Notes under the pieces: model-generated
The model's input: only the letters and a program-made list of their open reading frames with translations
What the model was told of the DNA's origin: nothing
The model's database searches: none
NCBI GenBank assembly: GCA_035443885.1
Contig: DAOMNO010000006.1
Location: forward strand, 124,001 to 188,000
DNA: 64,000 nt
Reading direction: 5' to 3'
DNA from: DAOMNO01 sp035443885
GTDB taxonomy: Bacteria; Planctomycetota; Phycisphaerae; Phycisphaerales; SM1A02
Position numbers and translations under genes: made by a program
Shown: positions 1 to 9,486 of the stretch, piece by piece
Layout: each line of letters opens with the position of its first letter
How positions within the stretch are numbered: the first letter of the stretch is position 1

Positions 1-2
1 AA

Positions 3-626
3 GTTACCACGCACCTTGGCGAAGAGCGTTCACATCGCGTAGAGACCACTGTCAAATGCGATATCGTGGAAGGGCGCTTGAACGTGCGCACGCCCGTTTC
101 GCAGGTCCGTGGCGGCCTGATGCGAGGGTTGGGGTTGACGCTTCCCATCGCGCCTCAGGAAGTGCAAGGCTCGAAGTCCATGTACGACCTCTGGCTTGCG
201 CCGCATATGGCGATCAAGTTCACCGAGAATCCGCTTTCAGAGTTTCGCGCTGGCGTGCCCGAAGGGTTCACGGCGACTGAGATCGCACCGGTAACGATCG
301 ACAACAAACCGATGGTGCATCTTGAACTGAAGAGCGGCGACGGAATGAGCGGCGATTACGCAGCTAAATTCGACCTCTACATCGACCCTGATTCCATGCT
401 CATCGAGCGCATCGAAGGCCAGCAGCGCTTGCCGGACGGCGGCGACTTTCAGACAACAGTGGACATCAAGCCCACGCTTGCGGAAGGTGCAGACTTTGTG
501 CGGCCGACGACAGCACCCACCGCGTCAACCAACCCTTGTGCCGAATCGCAGGCTCCGCAAAAACAGACAGCCGAGCCTGTCGCTGCGCCTCGCCCCGCAA
601 TGCCGGCGGGAATGCCTGTTGGTTGA
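3..626 (+). CDS. LolA-like secreted hypothetical protein, 5' truncated by window
   Basis: The reading frame is open from the first bases of the window, so the gene starts upstream; about 207 codons are visible. The body alternates short beta-strand-like segments (FDLYIDPDSMLIERIEG, MVHLELKSGDG), as in LolA/DUF2092-type periplasmic beta-sheet proteins. It ends in a low-complexity Pro/Ala/Thr tail of about 45 residues. An internal GTG at 66 could act as a start, but continued coding upstream argues for truncation. It converges with the Mrp gene, leaving 1 bp between stops. The family call rests only on the strand pattern; no signature motif is visible, and the specific role is unknown. Confidence 0.55.
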   Translation, partial: VTTHLGEERSHRVETTVKCDIVEGRLNVRTPVSQVRGGLMRGLGLTLPIAPQEVQGSKSMYDLWLAPHMAIKFTENPLSEFRAGVPEGFTATEIAPVTIDNKPMVHLELKSGDGMSGDYAAKFDLYIDPDSMLIERIEGQQRLPDGGDFQTTVDIKPTLAEGADFVRPTTAPTASTNPCAESQAPQKQTAEPVAAPRPAMPAGMPVG

Positions 627-627
627 A

Positions 628-1746
628 TCACGTAACCGAGAGCGTCGGCTGAACAAATCGGCCAGCAGATGCTACGATCGAAATCTGGCTTGCCAGATTC
701 TTGCACAGCGCATCCAACTCGTCTGAGATCGCTTCGCTGACATCCCAGTTTTTCAATGGCGTCCCCTGATCGGCGTGAGCGCGAAGCTCCATATGGATCG
801 GCACCGCACCGAGAAACGGCAGGTTCATTGCCTGGGCCATGTTTTCAGCTCCGCCGCGACCGAAGATGTCGTACTGCTTGCCGTCATCACCGATGAAGTA
901 GCTCATGTTTTCGACGATGCCAAGCACGTCCACGCCGAGTTGCTGGAACATGCGCACAGCACGGCGGGCATCGTCCTGCGCCACCTTCTGAGGCGTGCAG
1001 ACGACGACCGCACCGGTGAGTGGAAGTAACTGCGCAAGGGTGAGCGGCACATCGCCCGTGCCGGGCGGCAGGTCGATGATGAGGTAGTCAAGCTCGCCCC
1101 AGTCGGTCTGCATGGCAAGTTGCTTGAACGCACCATGCGCCATCGGCCCTCGCCAGATGAGGGCTTTTTCCGGATCAACCAGCTTGCCGATCGTCATGGC
1201 CTTGATGCCATGGACTTCAAACGGAAGCAGCGTCTGCCCGCGCGCTGCGGTTGGAATGTCATCCAACCCAAGCATGGTTGCGATGGACGGGCCATAGATA
1301 TCGCCGTCAAGCAAGGCTGTCTTTGCGCCGAGTCGCGCCAAACCGACGGCAAGGTTGACGGCGATTGTTGACTTGCCCACACCGCCCTTACCCGCGCCGA
1401 CGGCAATCACATGCTGCACGTTGGGTAGCGGGGTGTTACTGTCGCGCAGTCGCTCGTTGGCCTTGCGCACGTCAGCGGTGAACTCAATGTTGATGGTTGT
1501 CGAAGTGATGCCTTCAGTCGCAGCTATGTTCGTGATGGCGCGCTCGACATCCGCCTTGATCTTGTCCTTCATAGGACACGCTGGCGTAGTCAGTTCGATC
1601 ACGAGGTTGACTTCCACGGAATCGCTGGAGTTCCCTGGCGCGATGCGGACATCTTTCACCATGTTCAGTGTGACAAGGTCTTTGTGCAGATCCGGGTCAT
1701 GGACCGTCCGGAGAGCGTCATAAACGTGGCGACTTGTGAGGGCCAT
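628..1746 (-). CDS. mrp: Mrp/ApbC/NBP35-type P-loop ATPase, Fe-S cluster carrier family
   Basis: 372 residues, the usual length for bacterial Mrp. Residues 1-95 form a MIP18/DUF59 domain with the conserved Cys57 (TTPACPMK). The ParA/MinD-like ATPase domain follows, with deviant Walker A GKGGVGKST at about 119-127 and the switch segment DLPPGTGD. Known members bind and transfer Fe-S clusters in the cytosol. The C-terminal CxxC that usually follows NMSYF is absent: the sequence reads NMSYFIGDDGKQYDIFG, with no cysteine. Cluster binding could therefore rely on another site, or the protein may have another role. It diverges from the secreted-protein gene at 1918, with about 170 bp for both promoters. 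Confidence 0.9.
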   Translation of the reverse strand: MALTSRHVYDALRTVHDPDLHKDLVTLNMVKDVRIAPGNSSDSVEVNLVIELTTPACPMKDKIKADVERAITNIAATEGITSTTINIEFTADVRKANERLRDSNTPLPNVQHVIAVGAGKGGVGKSTIAVNLAVGLARLGAKTALLDGDIYGPSIATMLGLDDIPTAARGQTLLPFEVHGIKAMTIGKLVDPEKALIWRGPMAHGAFKQLAMQTDWGELDYLIIDLPPGTGDVPLTLAQLLPLTGAVVVCTPQKVAQDDARRAVRMFQQLGVDVLGIVENMSYFIGDDGKQYDIFGRGGAENMAQAMNLPFLGAVPIHMELRAHADQGTPLKNWDVSEAISDELDALCKNLASQISIVASAGRFVQPTLSVT

Positions 1747-1917
1747 GCGGGAAAAAACCTTCCGAGAATGCGAAATTGATGAAGAATTCGGGTTGGATCA
1801 GCATCATATCCGTTTGGGCGAGCCGATTCTGGCAATGTTCTGCGGTTTGCAGGCGTTGTATGAAGGAATGGGGCATAAACCTACCCGGCAGCAACGCCTG
1901 CCTCTGGAGTTCAAGTT

Positions 1918-2754
1918 ATGGTGATGAATCTCACTCGTTTGCGTCCAATCGTCGCTTCCTTCAGCGTAGTGCTTGTTTCCACAGCGTGGGCGGGCGCTCC
2001 AACCGATGACAAGTCGGCTCCGAAGGCGCCGGAGCGGCCGCTGCTCTCAGGCCCAACGATTGGCGATGATGAAGGCCGCCCCATGCGTCGAACGCGCCAG
2101 GGGGAAATGCAGGCGCCGCGGGCCGGTCAGGCACAGGACAACATTCCACATCGCATGTGGCTGCGTCTGTATCAATCACAGAATCTGGATGATGCACAGC
2201 GAGAAGCTGCAATGCTTCGTCTTCAGCAGTTTCAAGCCGACATGATGAAGTTCCAGGAAGAGCATGGCGAATCCTTGCGAGAGCTGCGCATCAAGATGCG
2301 CGATGCGAGAGAAAATCCAGAAGCTCTTGGTGAGTTGCGAGCCGCCATGCAGAAGATTGAGAGCAATCTACCCAAGCCAGAACCCGTGCAGCGCGATCTC
2401 TGGCGGATTCTTCGACCGGAGCAGCAGCAAGCCATGCAGGCGCGGCTGACCGAGATTCGCGAGGAAATGGCGAAGCGTCGCCAGGCAGAGGTGCAGGCTC
2501 GCGATCAGGCTGGCGAACAGCGCCGGCCGTTGCGGGGCGGGTCGGATGCTGCACCTCCTCAGCGTCGTCCGAATGCAGAAGGCGCTCCACGTCCCGGCCG
2601 CGCCCAGGAAGGCGCACCGCCGCGCCGACCGAATGCAGAAGGCGCTCCGCGTCCGGGTCGCGCTCCCGAAGGCGCCCCACGCCGCCCCGCTCCGACTGAG
2701 AACGATGCACCACAACGTGCGCCTCGCCGCAACCCGCCGCGGGCCGATATCTGA
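1918..2754 (+). CDS. Secreted Pro/Arg/Ala-rich repeat protein
   Basis: 278 residues starting MVMNLTRLRPIVASF; a second ATG lies six bases downstream and GGAG precedes the start by about ten bases. A Sec signal peptide is visible (hydrophobic SFSVVLVSTAWA, cleavage near AWAGA). The middle third (about 75-190) is charged and probably helical, with Gln/Glu/Arg-rich heptad-like stretches. The last 70 residues are Pro/Arg/Ala-rich and contain a 19-20 residue tandem repeat. This resembles the Spy/CpxP-like helical periplasmic proteins common in Planctomycetota, but no diagnostic LTxxQ motif is clear. A strong rho-independent terminator follows at 2789. Confidence 0.75.
   Translation: MVMNLTRLRPIVASFSVVLVSTAWAGAPTDDKSAPKAPERPLLSGPTIGDDEGRPMRRTRQGEMQAPRAGQAQDNIPHRMWLRLYQSQNLDDAQREAAMLRLQQFQADMMKFQEEHGESLRELRIKMRDARENPEALGELRAAMQKIESNLPKPEPVQRDLWRILRPEQQQAMQARLTEIREEMAKRRQAEVQARDQAGEQRRPLRGGSDAAPPQRRPNAEGAPRPGRAQEGAPPRRPNAEGAPRPGRAPEGAPRRPAPTENDAPQRAPRRNPPRADI
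2563..2679 (+). repeat. Two-copy coding tandem repeat (60 + 57 bp)
   Basis: Unit 1 (2563-2622) and unit 2 (2623-2679) encode nearly identical peptides beginning RRPNAEGAPRPGRA and ending EGAP. The DNA differs mostly at third codon positions, so the peptide rather than the DNA is being conserved. A degenerate partial third copy follows. Confidence 0.8.
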
Positions 2755-2788
2755 TCTCCCGCTCATCCAACCTCAATGAGCATTGTAT

Positions 2789-2827
2789 TTCGCCCATCCG
2801 ACACACGGGATGGGCGAAGTGCTTTTT
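2789..2827 (+). terminator. Rho-independent terminator
   Basis: A perfect 11-bp stem (2789-2799 with 2808-2818; TTCGCCCATCC / GGATGGGCGAA) encloses an 8-base loop and is followed by five T (2823-2827). It lies 34 bp after the stop of the secreted repeat protein gene. Confidence 0.9.
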
Positions 2828-2931
2828 GCTCTCAATCGACGGGTAAAAGAGGTCGATTCAGATGCGGTTCAAGCCGTTTGAATGACACGGAGTCGGCACG
2901 GAGTGCGACTGCCAATGGATATACTTCGACC

Positions 2932-4056
2932 ATGAACGAGCGCACGTATCACGGCCGCGTCGGTATTCTGCAAAATTGGCTCGCGCCGTATCGTGCTCCA
3001 TTGTTTGACATGATCGCCGAGCGATGCGAGGGCGGGTTGTCCATTTGCGCGGGTCGCGATTCTGGCGGCAAGGATGTTGATGGGTCCGCGTTACGGAAGG
3101 CATCCTATTTCGCGGTTGAAAATCAGGTCATTCTGGGGGGGCGCTTTCAGATGATTCGCCAGAAGGGCGTTCTTCGCTGGCTTGAAGAGTGGAACCCGGA
3201 TGTGCTCATCAGCAACGCCAACCCTCGGATGATTTCCGTTCGTCAAGCGCGCGCGTGGATGAAACGCCGTCAGCGGCCAGTCATCGGATGGGGGCTTGGG
3301 ACGATGGCCGTCCTGCCGGGGTTCTTCATGCCGCTCCGCCAAGCGGTTCGTGCACCGTTCGTGCGAGCGTTCGATGGCATTATTGCGTACAGTTCGCGCG
3401 CGGCGGATCAATATCACGCGCTCGGTGTGCCGCGCGAACGCATCTTCATCGCATACAACTCAACGACGCGCTGTCCGACTCGGCGACCGCCAGAGAAACC
3501 CACACAGTTCACTGGCCGGCCTATAGCAATCTACGTTGGTCAGCTCCTCGCGCAAAAGCGCATCGACATGCTCCTCGCAGCATGTGCGGCACTCCCCGAG
3601 CCGATGCAACCAGAACTTTGGATCGTTGGCGAAGGCCCCAGCCGCGCAACGGATGAAATGGAAGCTGCACGGGTGTACCCACGTGCGAAGTTCCTCGGCG
3701 GCAAGTTCGGCGATGAGCTTTCCGATCTGCTGTATCAGGCCGACCTTTTCGTGCTGCCGGGCATGGGTGGGCTGGCGATTCAGCAGGCCATGGCGCACGG
3801 ATTGCCCGTTATCGTCGGTGAAGGGGACGGCACGCAAAGCGATCTGGTTCGCCCTGAAAACGGCTGGAATGTACGCGCGAACGACGTGGACGATCTAACG
3901 GACAAGCTTCGCGACGCGCTTTCGGATGCAGTGAGGCTTCGGCAGATGGGGGCCGAGTCGTTCCGAATCGTTGTCGAAGAGATCAATATGGATCGCATGG
4001 CGGACACGTTCATTACAGCGGTCAACGCACTTGCACCGATCCCTGTCGGACGTTGA
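2932..4056 (+). CDS. GT4-like glycosyltransferase
   Basis: 374 residues from the ATG at 2932 (MNERTYHGRVGI). The frame is open back to 2776, but that would run through the terminator hairpin, so the inner start is preferred. GT-B fold: the C-terminal half has the donor-binding pattern IAIYVGQLLAQKRIDMLL, LWIVGEGPS, and GGLAIQQAMAHGLPVI. The usual EX7E pair of GT4 enzymes is not conserved here (Gln in place of the second Glu), as in a subset of polysaccharide transferases. It is the first gene of the surface-polysaccharide locus; acceptor and donor cannot be inferred. Confidence 0.85.
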   Translation: MNERTYHGRVGILQNWLAPYRAPLFDMIAERCEGGLSICAGRDSGGKDVDGSALRKASYFAVENQVILGGRFQMIRQKGVLRWLEEWNPDVLISNANPRMISVRQARAWMKRRQRPVIGWGLGTMAVLPGFFMPLRQAVRAPFVRAFDGIIAYSSRAADQYHALGVPRERIFIAYNSTTRCPTRRPPEKPTQFTGRPIAIYVGQLLAQKRIDMLLAACAALPEPMQPELWIVGEGPSRATDEMEAARVYPRAKFLGGKFGDELSDLLYQADLFVLPGMGGLAIQQAMAHGLPVIVGEGDGTQSDLVRPENGWNVRANDVDDLTDKLRDALSDAVRLRQMGAESFRIVVEEINMDRMADTFITAVNALAPIPVGR

Positions 4057-4169
4057 CCCCATGAATGAGCTTGGGTAGCCTCTCCGCCCACGCTTGAAAC
4101 GGATCGAAACGCTTTCAGAACGACGACTTGTAACGCGGGAGCGATGATCTCCCATTCAGGAACTCACCG

Positions 4170-5282
4170 ATGAAAATCTGCTGTGTATGCGGAGCGCGCC
4201 CGAACTTCATGAAGATCGCGGCGGTTACGCGGGCGATGCAGCATCACCCGCAGCTTACGCGCACCATCGTGCATACCGGGCAGCATTACGACGAGCGCAT
4301 GTGCAAGGCGATGTTCGATGACCTCGCCTTGCCGAGACCGGATTTCGATCTTGAGGTCGGCAGCGGCTCCCACGCAGCGCAGACAGCGGAGATCATGAAG
4401 CGGTTTGAGCCGATCGCGCTGGAGCATCGGCCCGATCTGGTCGTCGTGGTGGGGGATGTCAACTCGACCATTGCCTGTGCATTGGTGGCGTCCAAGCTGG
4501 GCATCGCTGTCGCGCATGTGGAATCCGGCCTGCGCAGCTTTGATCGAGACATGCCAGAGGAGATCAACCGCCTGCTGACGGATGCCATCAGCGACTTGAT
4601 GTTCGTCAGCGAACCGAGCGGAATGGAGAATCTGGCCAAGGAAGGTGTGCCTGCGGATCGGACGTTCTTCGTCGGCAACGTGATGATCGACACACTCCTG
4701 CATCATCGCGAACGTGCCATGCAGTCGGGCGTACTTGACATGCTCGGCCTTGCAGCAAAGGGCTACGGCGTATTGACGTTGCACCGTCCCTCGAATGTTG
4801 ATGACCCTGCTGTGCTGAGCAAACTGCTGGACGGCGTTGATCACGCGCTCAAATTCATGCAGATTGTGTTTCCGGTGCATCCGCGCACGCGCATTCGCTT
4901 TCGCGAGTTCGGATTGGATGATCGGCTGAAGAACATGATCGGCCTCAAGTTGATCGAGCCGGCGGGCTATCTGGATTTTCTTCGTCTTGTCGCAGACGCA
5001 CGACTGGTGCTCACCGATTCTGGTGGTATTCAGGAGGAAACGACGATTCTCAACGTGCCATGTCTGACCCTTCGCGAAAATACCGAACGCCCCGCAACGA
5101 TCGACTCCGGCCTCAATCGACTGGTGGGGAGCGATCCTGCGAAGATTCGAGCGGGCATTGATGACGTGCTTGCCGGTCGCATCTCCTTGAAGCGCGTGCC
5201 TGAGAAGTGGGATGGCCGTGCCGGTGAACGGATCGTGAACATCATTCTTCAGCAAGGCGCGATGGGTTTTCCGAGACGATGA
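4170..5282 (+). CDS. wecB: UDP-N-acetylglucosamine 2-epimerase (non-hydrolysing)
   Basis: 370 residues, full length for the family. It begins with the GT-B-like signature MKICCVCGARPNFMKIAAV and has HTGQHYDERM, VVVGDVNSTIAC, HVESGLRSFDRDMPEEINR and, near the C-terminus, LTDSGGIQEE, all hallmark motifs of WecB/MnaA. The enzyme interconverts UDP-GlcNAc and UDP-ManNAc in the cytosol, supplying ManNAc or ManNAcA for surface polysaccharides. It sits between glycosyltransferases, consistent with a polysaccharide containing ManNAc-type sugars. The start has AGGAAC a few bases upstream. Confidence 0.95.
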   Translation: MKICCVCGARPNFMKIAAVTRAMQHHPQLTRTIVHTGQHYDERMCKAMFDDLALPRPDFDLEVGSGSHAAQTAEIMKRFEPIALEHRPDLVVVVGDVNSTIACALVASKLGIAVAHVESGLRSFDRDMPEEINRLLTDAISDLMFVSEPSGMENLAKEGVPADRTFFVGNVMIDTLLHHRERAMQSGVLDMLGLAAKGYGVLTLHRPSNVDDPAVLSKLLDGVDHALKFMQIVFPVHPRTRIRFREFGLDDRLKNMIGLKLIEPAGYLDFLRLVADARLVLTDSGGIQEETTILNVPCLTLRENTERPATIDSGLNRLVGSDPAKIRAGIDDVLAGRISLKRVPEKWDGRAGERIVNIILQQGAMGFPRR

Positions 5283-5312
5283 AGTGCATGTAGCGTGCAG
5301 TCGTGTGGCCTC

Positions 5313-6473
5313 ATGAACATCATTCATGTCATTGTGACGCTTGATCCGGCCAAAGGTGGGCCGCCTGCCGTGGTAACTCGTCTGGCAGCGGCGCAGGCTC
5401 AGCAAGGGCATAGCGTGTCCATCGTCTCGTACTCAGTATCAGAGCGACGCGCGCAAGTGGACGCGATGCTTCAAGGGGTGCCTGGGATGGCAGCCGTCAA
5501 TATTGTCGAGGTGGACGGCCGGGGCCGCACCGAGCGATTGTTCGGACGAGGTGTGTCGCAAGCAATTCGTCATCTGATGAGGCCGCAGAGCATTCTTCAT
5601 CTTCATGGCGTGTGGGAGCCAATGTTGTTGGCTGCTGCTCGAACAGCCAGACGAGCTGGCGTGCCTTATGCGATCACGCCGCATGGCATGCTTGATCCGT
5701 GGTCGTTGAGTCAGGGGCGCCTCAAGAAACGTCTTGCACTGCTCCTGGCCTATAGACACATGATTAATCACGCAGCGTTTCTTCACGCGCTAAACGCGGA
5801 TGAAGAAACGCTTCTCAAGCCTCTGGGATTTCGCAGTCCGGTGCATGTCATTCCAAACGGTGTCTTCATTGAAGAAGTCGAGCCACTGCCGAAAGCCGGA
5901 GTCTTTCGAGACATGCATCCCGAATTATCGCATGCTCCGTTCATTTTGTTTCTCAGTCGGCTTCATTATAAAAAAGGGCTTGACTATCTTGCGCATGCGT
6001 TTGAGCGAGTTGCAGCGAAGAACGGTTCAATTCGGCTGGTTGTTGCCGGGCCAGACGGTGGCGCTCAAGATGATTTTGTGCAACAGATTGCCCAAGCCAA
6101 GCTTACTGATCGCGTGCATGTCATTGGCCCGATTTACGGCCCCAGCAAACTCGGCGCACTTGTTGATGCATCGTGTTTCTGCCTGCCAAGTCGGCAGGAA
6201 GGATTCAGTATTGCGATTACCGAAGCGCTTGCGTGTGGCGTCCCTGTCGTGATATCCGATGCATGCCACTTTCCTGAAGTGGCAGAGGCTGGCGCCGGCG
6301 AAGTTGTGCCGCTTGATGCCGATGCTGTTGCGCAGGCCTTGCTGACAATCATTGGCGACGAAGCCTTGCGTCGGCGCATGAGCCAGGCAGGACGCGAACT
6401 CGTGCGCAGTCGATTCACATGGCCGAAGATCGCCGTCCGCATGGTTCAGTGCTACGAACAATCAGTGCACTGA
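5313..6473 (+). CDS. GT4 family glycosyltransferase
   Basis: 386 residues from the ATG at 5313 (MNIIHVIVTLDPAKGG); a GTG at 5295 adds six residues and is less likely. The N-terminal domain has the acceptor-side glycine loop (LDPAKGGPPAVV) and the GT4 pattern LHGVWEPM, ITPHGMLDPW, VHVIPNGVF. The C-terminal domain has FLSRLHYKKGLDYL and a complete EX7E motif (QEGFSIAITEA). Such enzymes move a nucleotide-activated sugar onto a lipid-linked oligosaccharide at the inner face of the membrane. It lies 30 bp after wecB and converges with the next gene, 7 bp between stops. Confidence 0.9.
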   Translation: MNIIHVIVTLDPAKGGPPAVVTRLAAAQAQQGHSVSIVSYSVSERRAQVDAMLQGVPGMAAVNIVEVDGRGRTERLFGRGVSQAIRHLMRPQSILHLHGVWEPMLLAAARTARRAGVPYAITPHGMLDPWSLSQGRLKKRLALLLAYRHMINHAAFLHALNADEETLLKPLGFRSPVHVIPNGVFIEEVEPLPKAGVFRDMHPELSHAPFILFLSRLHYKKGLDYLAHAFERVAAKNGSIRLVVAGPDGGAQDDFVQQIAQAKLTDRVHVIGPIYGPSKLGALVDASCFCLPSRQEGFSIAITEALACGVPVVISDACHFPEVAEAGAGEVVPLDADAVAQALLTIIGDEALRRRMSQAGRELVRSRFTWPKIAVRMVQCYEQSVH

Positions 6474-6480
6474 CATGGCC

Positions 6481-7638
6481 TCAGCGAACGCGGTCATGCA
6501 GCTCATCAAAGCATTCCGCCATCGACACCGCTGTGCGCGACCATGGAAACTCTTTGATTCGTAACAGGCCGGCAGCGCGGAGTCGATTCGCGATGCTTTC
6601 ATCGGTCAGCACCCGCTCAAGTTGTGCAACAAGGCCTTGAAGATCGTCCGGACGCACAAGGAGTGCCGCATTGCCGCACACTTCAGGCATTGCACAGCAA
6701 TCGGCAACCACCACAGGGGTTCCGAATGTCATGGCTTCAATAGCTGGAATACCAAATGATTCACAGACGCTCATGAGAACAAAGGCACGTCCACCTGCCA
6801 TGATCTCTGACACGCGCGCATCGCTGATTCGACCCTCAATGATGATGCGATCCCGTATGCCGAGCGAGGCCGCAAGTTGTGCGAGTTCGCCAAGATAGCC
6901 AGGTTTTTTGCATCCGCCCGCGATGCGATATCGCAGTTCACGCATTGCGGGGTTTTTAACCAACTCGGCGACAGCGCGGATGACCAAGTCTTGTCGCTTG
7001 TATGGGTCTACTTCGCTCACCGTGACAAGTTCCATGGGGCGTGCTCGCCAGTCTGTGAAACCGCCATCTGCGCGCTTGATCCATGACTCCGGCAGACCGT
7101 TGGGAAAAACCACACTCCGTTTGGGTTGTATGCCTTGTGCATCACAGACGAGTCGTTCAAGGTAATGGCTGGTCCACCCATACACATCCGCGCGTCGCAT
7201 AGCTCGCCGATGCTCCCGTCGCTTCAGCATGGCAAGCAAGCGGTCTCGTGCGCCATACCATGCTTCCGGGCGATACGGCCAAGGGTCCTGATTGTGGCTG
7301 ATCGTTGGCAGCCGCAGACGAGGCAGGATCATGCCGTTCAATTGAAGAACCGAACTCACTTCATTCGCTGCGGTCCATCTGACGAGCTGCCCGTTCTCGA
7401 ACAGGACTCGTTGGAATCGCTTGGCGGTAGCAGCAGGAGCCCAGAGCAGGTTACAGTTCTCAGGAAGTGCCTCATCGCGAAACCCCATATGCAACGGATG
7501 CTGGTCGATGAGGGCTATGGTCATTCGCCATGCTGGTCGGGCGAGTGCAATGTGTCGAAGTAGTTCCCGTGCCACGGTGTATCCGCCGCCGCCGCCGATG
7601 GAGAGGCCGTTGATCAGAACGTGGGGGGGCTGCGACAT
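6481..7638 (-). CDS. GT4 family glycosyltransferase
   Basis: 385 residues, MSQPPHVLINGLSIGGGGG at the N-terminus (glycine-rich acceptor loop). The C-terminal GT4 domain contains VSEVDPYKRQDLVIRAV, IEGRISDARVSEIMA and the EX7E motif CESFGIPAIEAM. It is the only glycosyltransferase on the minus strand in the locus and must be transcribed from its own promoter in the 286-bp gap before the flippase gene (7639-7924), where I see no convincing ORF. Sugar specificity is unknown. Confidence 0.88.
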   Translation of the reverse strand: MSQPPHVLINGLSIGGGGGYTVARELLRHIALARPAWRMTIALIDQHPLHMGFRDEALPENCNLLWAPAATAKRFQRVLFENGQLVRWTAANEVSSVLQLNGMILPRLRLPTISHNQDPWPYRPEAWYGARDRLLAMLKRREHRRAMRRADVYGWTSHYLERLVCDAQGIQPKRSVVFPNGLPESWIKRADGGFTDWRARPMELVTVSEVDPYKRQDLVIRAVAELVKNPAMRELRYRIAGGCKKPGYLGELAQLAASLGIRDRIIIEGRISDARVSEIMAGGRAFVLMSVCESFGIPAIEAMTFGTPVVVADCCAMPEVCGNAALLVRPDDLQGLVAQLERVLTDESIANRLRAAGLLRIKEFPWSRTAVSMAECFDELHDRVR

Positions 7639-7924
7639 GTATGCTGGAATGGGTTTGCGATGAGATTGCCGAATCGTGCTCAGTTATCGCACTATCGGTT
7701 TGAAAGGCGTTCCAACAGGAGCGTACAGCTCGTCTCGGCAAAGGCTTTTACTATACGACAATCTTGAAATGGAGTTCGGACGCTGTTTCTGCCGATTCGG
7801 ATCGGTCGCCTTGATGAATCGTGTGGCAGTGAAACCGTGGCATGTCTTTGGGTGGTCTTCGCCGAACATCAGCACCTGCTTTGCCGAACAGTTGAGCCAC
7901 AGTCGTTTGTTTCGGACTCTTTGA

Positions 7925-9460
7925 ATGACGCAATTGTCAGATATGACCCCCAACCCGCCGCCGCGCGGTCCGACATATGGCGCTCGAGCGACCCATGGCA
8001 TGGCGGCCGCAGGGATGGTGGTCGTCGTGGCGAAGTTGTCGAGCGTGGCCTCGCAGTTCATGCTTGGCTGGCTTCTCTCAAAAAATGATTTCGCTCTTTA
8101 TGGGCTGGCGATTTCGCTTGGTGCGCTTGTCTCGATTCTTCGAGATGGTGGCACGTCCAAGGTGCTGCTTCAGCGCGGGCCGGAGAACTACTCACATTTG
8201 GCGAGGCCTGTGCTGCAGATGTCGCTCGGCTTCAATATTCTCGCGGCTCTCTTGCTCGTTTCATGCGCCACTTCTTTGGCGGATTTATTCGCGACGGAAG
8301 ACATTGCCGACATTGAGAATCGCCTGCCGCCGCTGATATGGGTGATCGCTGCGTCGCTTCCGATCATGTCGCCGGTGGCGCGGTTGCGTGTTCGTCTCTC
8401 GCTCAGCCTGAGATTCGGCGCGATTGCGCGGGTCGATGTGCGATCCGCAATTTTACGTCATAGCTCCATGATTCTGCTTGCGCTGTTGGGTTTCGGCCCG
8501 ATGAGCTTTGTGCTGCCGTCGCTGATCGTAGCCATCTCAGAGTGGATCATGTTCTCGCGTGCAGCAGCGAATGAGCCGAAGCCTGAACGTGTCAACCTGT
8601 CGTGGCCGGTATTCAAGGATCTTTTCGGCGCGTCTAAATGGTTGATGCTCACCGCTTGCATGAGCGCGGTCGTCAACTTCGGCGACAATCTCTCCATCGG
8701 TAAGCTGCAGCCTGCGGTTCTCGGTGATTATGTCTTTGCGTTCGGGCTTTCGGCTGCGTTGGGCGCGCTCTTCGGCGACAGTATTCGCTCGGTGCTTATG
8801 GCGACATTCGTTCATCTGAAGCACGATCCCGATCGGCACGGGCGCGCATTCATGCAAACCGTTCGTCTGTCCAGTTTCGCACTGACGCCGATCTTTGTGG
8901 GAGCCGCGCTGATGGCTCCGCTGCTCATCCAGATCGCCTGGTGGGACGGCCGCTGGATGCACATCAGCCTGATTGTGCAACTTCTCATGCTGAGCCTGGT
9001 GATGCGAACATTGACGCCACTCGGCTTGGCGGGAATCGAATCCGTCGGCCGCTGGCGGTTGCTGGCGGGATTGCTTGCGTTGGACGGCGTCGGCACGGTC
9101 GCTGTCGCGTCGCTCGCAGCGTGGTATGGCGGGCTGGTTGAGATCGCGATTGCCGTCTCGATCAATCGCGCTGTCATGGGGTTACTGCAATGCATGGTCG
9201 CCGCCGGTCTCTCTGGCGTGCGGAATCCTGTAATCAGCGTGCTGGTCGGCGTTGCCCCGCCGTACATTCTCGGCGCTGCAGCCGGAATCGCAGCATTGAT
9301 GATCGCGAACATGTTGGTAGGGGAAACAATTTGGTTGCATTCGTTTGTTGCGGCCGGATTGTTTGCCATTCTGTTCAGTGCAGGCGCGCTCGCGGGCATG
9401 AAGCGCCGTGTTCGAGAGTTGACGCAGCGTATTCAAGCTGTTGTGAAGCGGCGCAGGTAG
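7925..9460 (+). CDS. Wzx-like polysaccharide flippase (MOP/PST superfamily)
   Basis: 511 residues with at least ten long hydrophobic segments spread over the whole length. Family-like features include the N-terminal MVVVVAKLSSVASQFMLGWL helix followed by LYGLAISLGALVSILRDGG, and a short basic C-terminus. MOP-superfamily flippases move undecaprenyl-linked oligosaccharide units across the inner membrane. Its place among glycosyltransferases and a WaaL/Wzy-like gene fits a Wzx/Wzy-type pathway. The start is the ATG at 7925; a second ATG seven codons later is possible. It is followed after 26 bp by another glycosyltransferase, probably in the same transcript. Confidence 0.85.
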   Translation: MTQLSDMTPNPPPRGPTYGARATHGMAAAGMVVVVAKLSSVASQFMLGWLLSKNDFALYGLAISLGALVSILRDGGTSKVLLQRGPENYSHLARPVLQMSLGFNILAALLLVSCATSLADLFATEDIADIENRLPPLIWVIAASLPIMSPVARLRVRLSLSLRFGAIARVDVRSAILRHSSMILLALLGFGPMSFVLPSLIVAISEWIMFSRAAANEPKPERVNLSWPVFKDLFGASKWLMLTACMSAVVNFGDNLSIGKLQPAVLGDYVFAFGLSAALGALFGDSIRSVLMATFVHLKHDPDRHGRAFMQTVRLSSFALTPIFVGAALMAPLLIQIAWWDGRWMHISLIVQLLMLSLVMRTLTPLGLAGIESVGRWRLLAGLLALDGVGTVAVASLAAWYGGLVEIAIAVSINRAVMGLLQCMVAAGLSGVRNPVISVLVGVAPPYILGAAAGIAALMIANMLVGETIWLHSFVAAGLFAILFSAGALAGMKRRVRELTQRIQAVVKRRR

Positions 9461-9486
9461 CATGTGAGGGATATACTGGGCGCTCC

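Noticed and set aside
4164..5411. 415-codon minus-strand frame over wecB
   Set aside because: Antisense to a canonical WecB; the composition is His/Arg/Gln-rich and shows no family.
7684..8061. Minus-strand frame upstream of the flippase gene
   Set aside because: Overlaps the flippase start and has no recognisable domain; shadow of the gene on the other strand.
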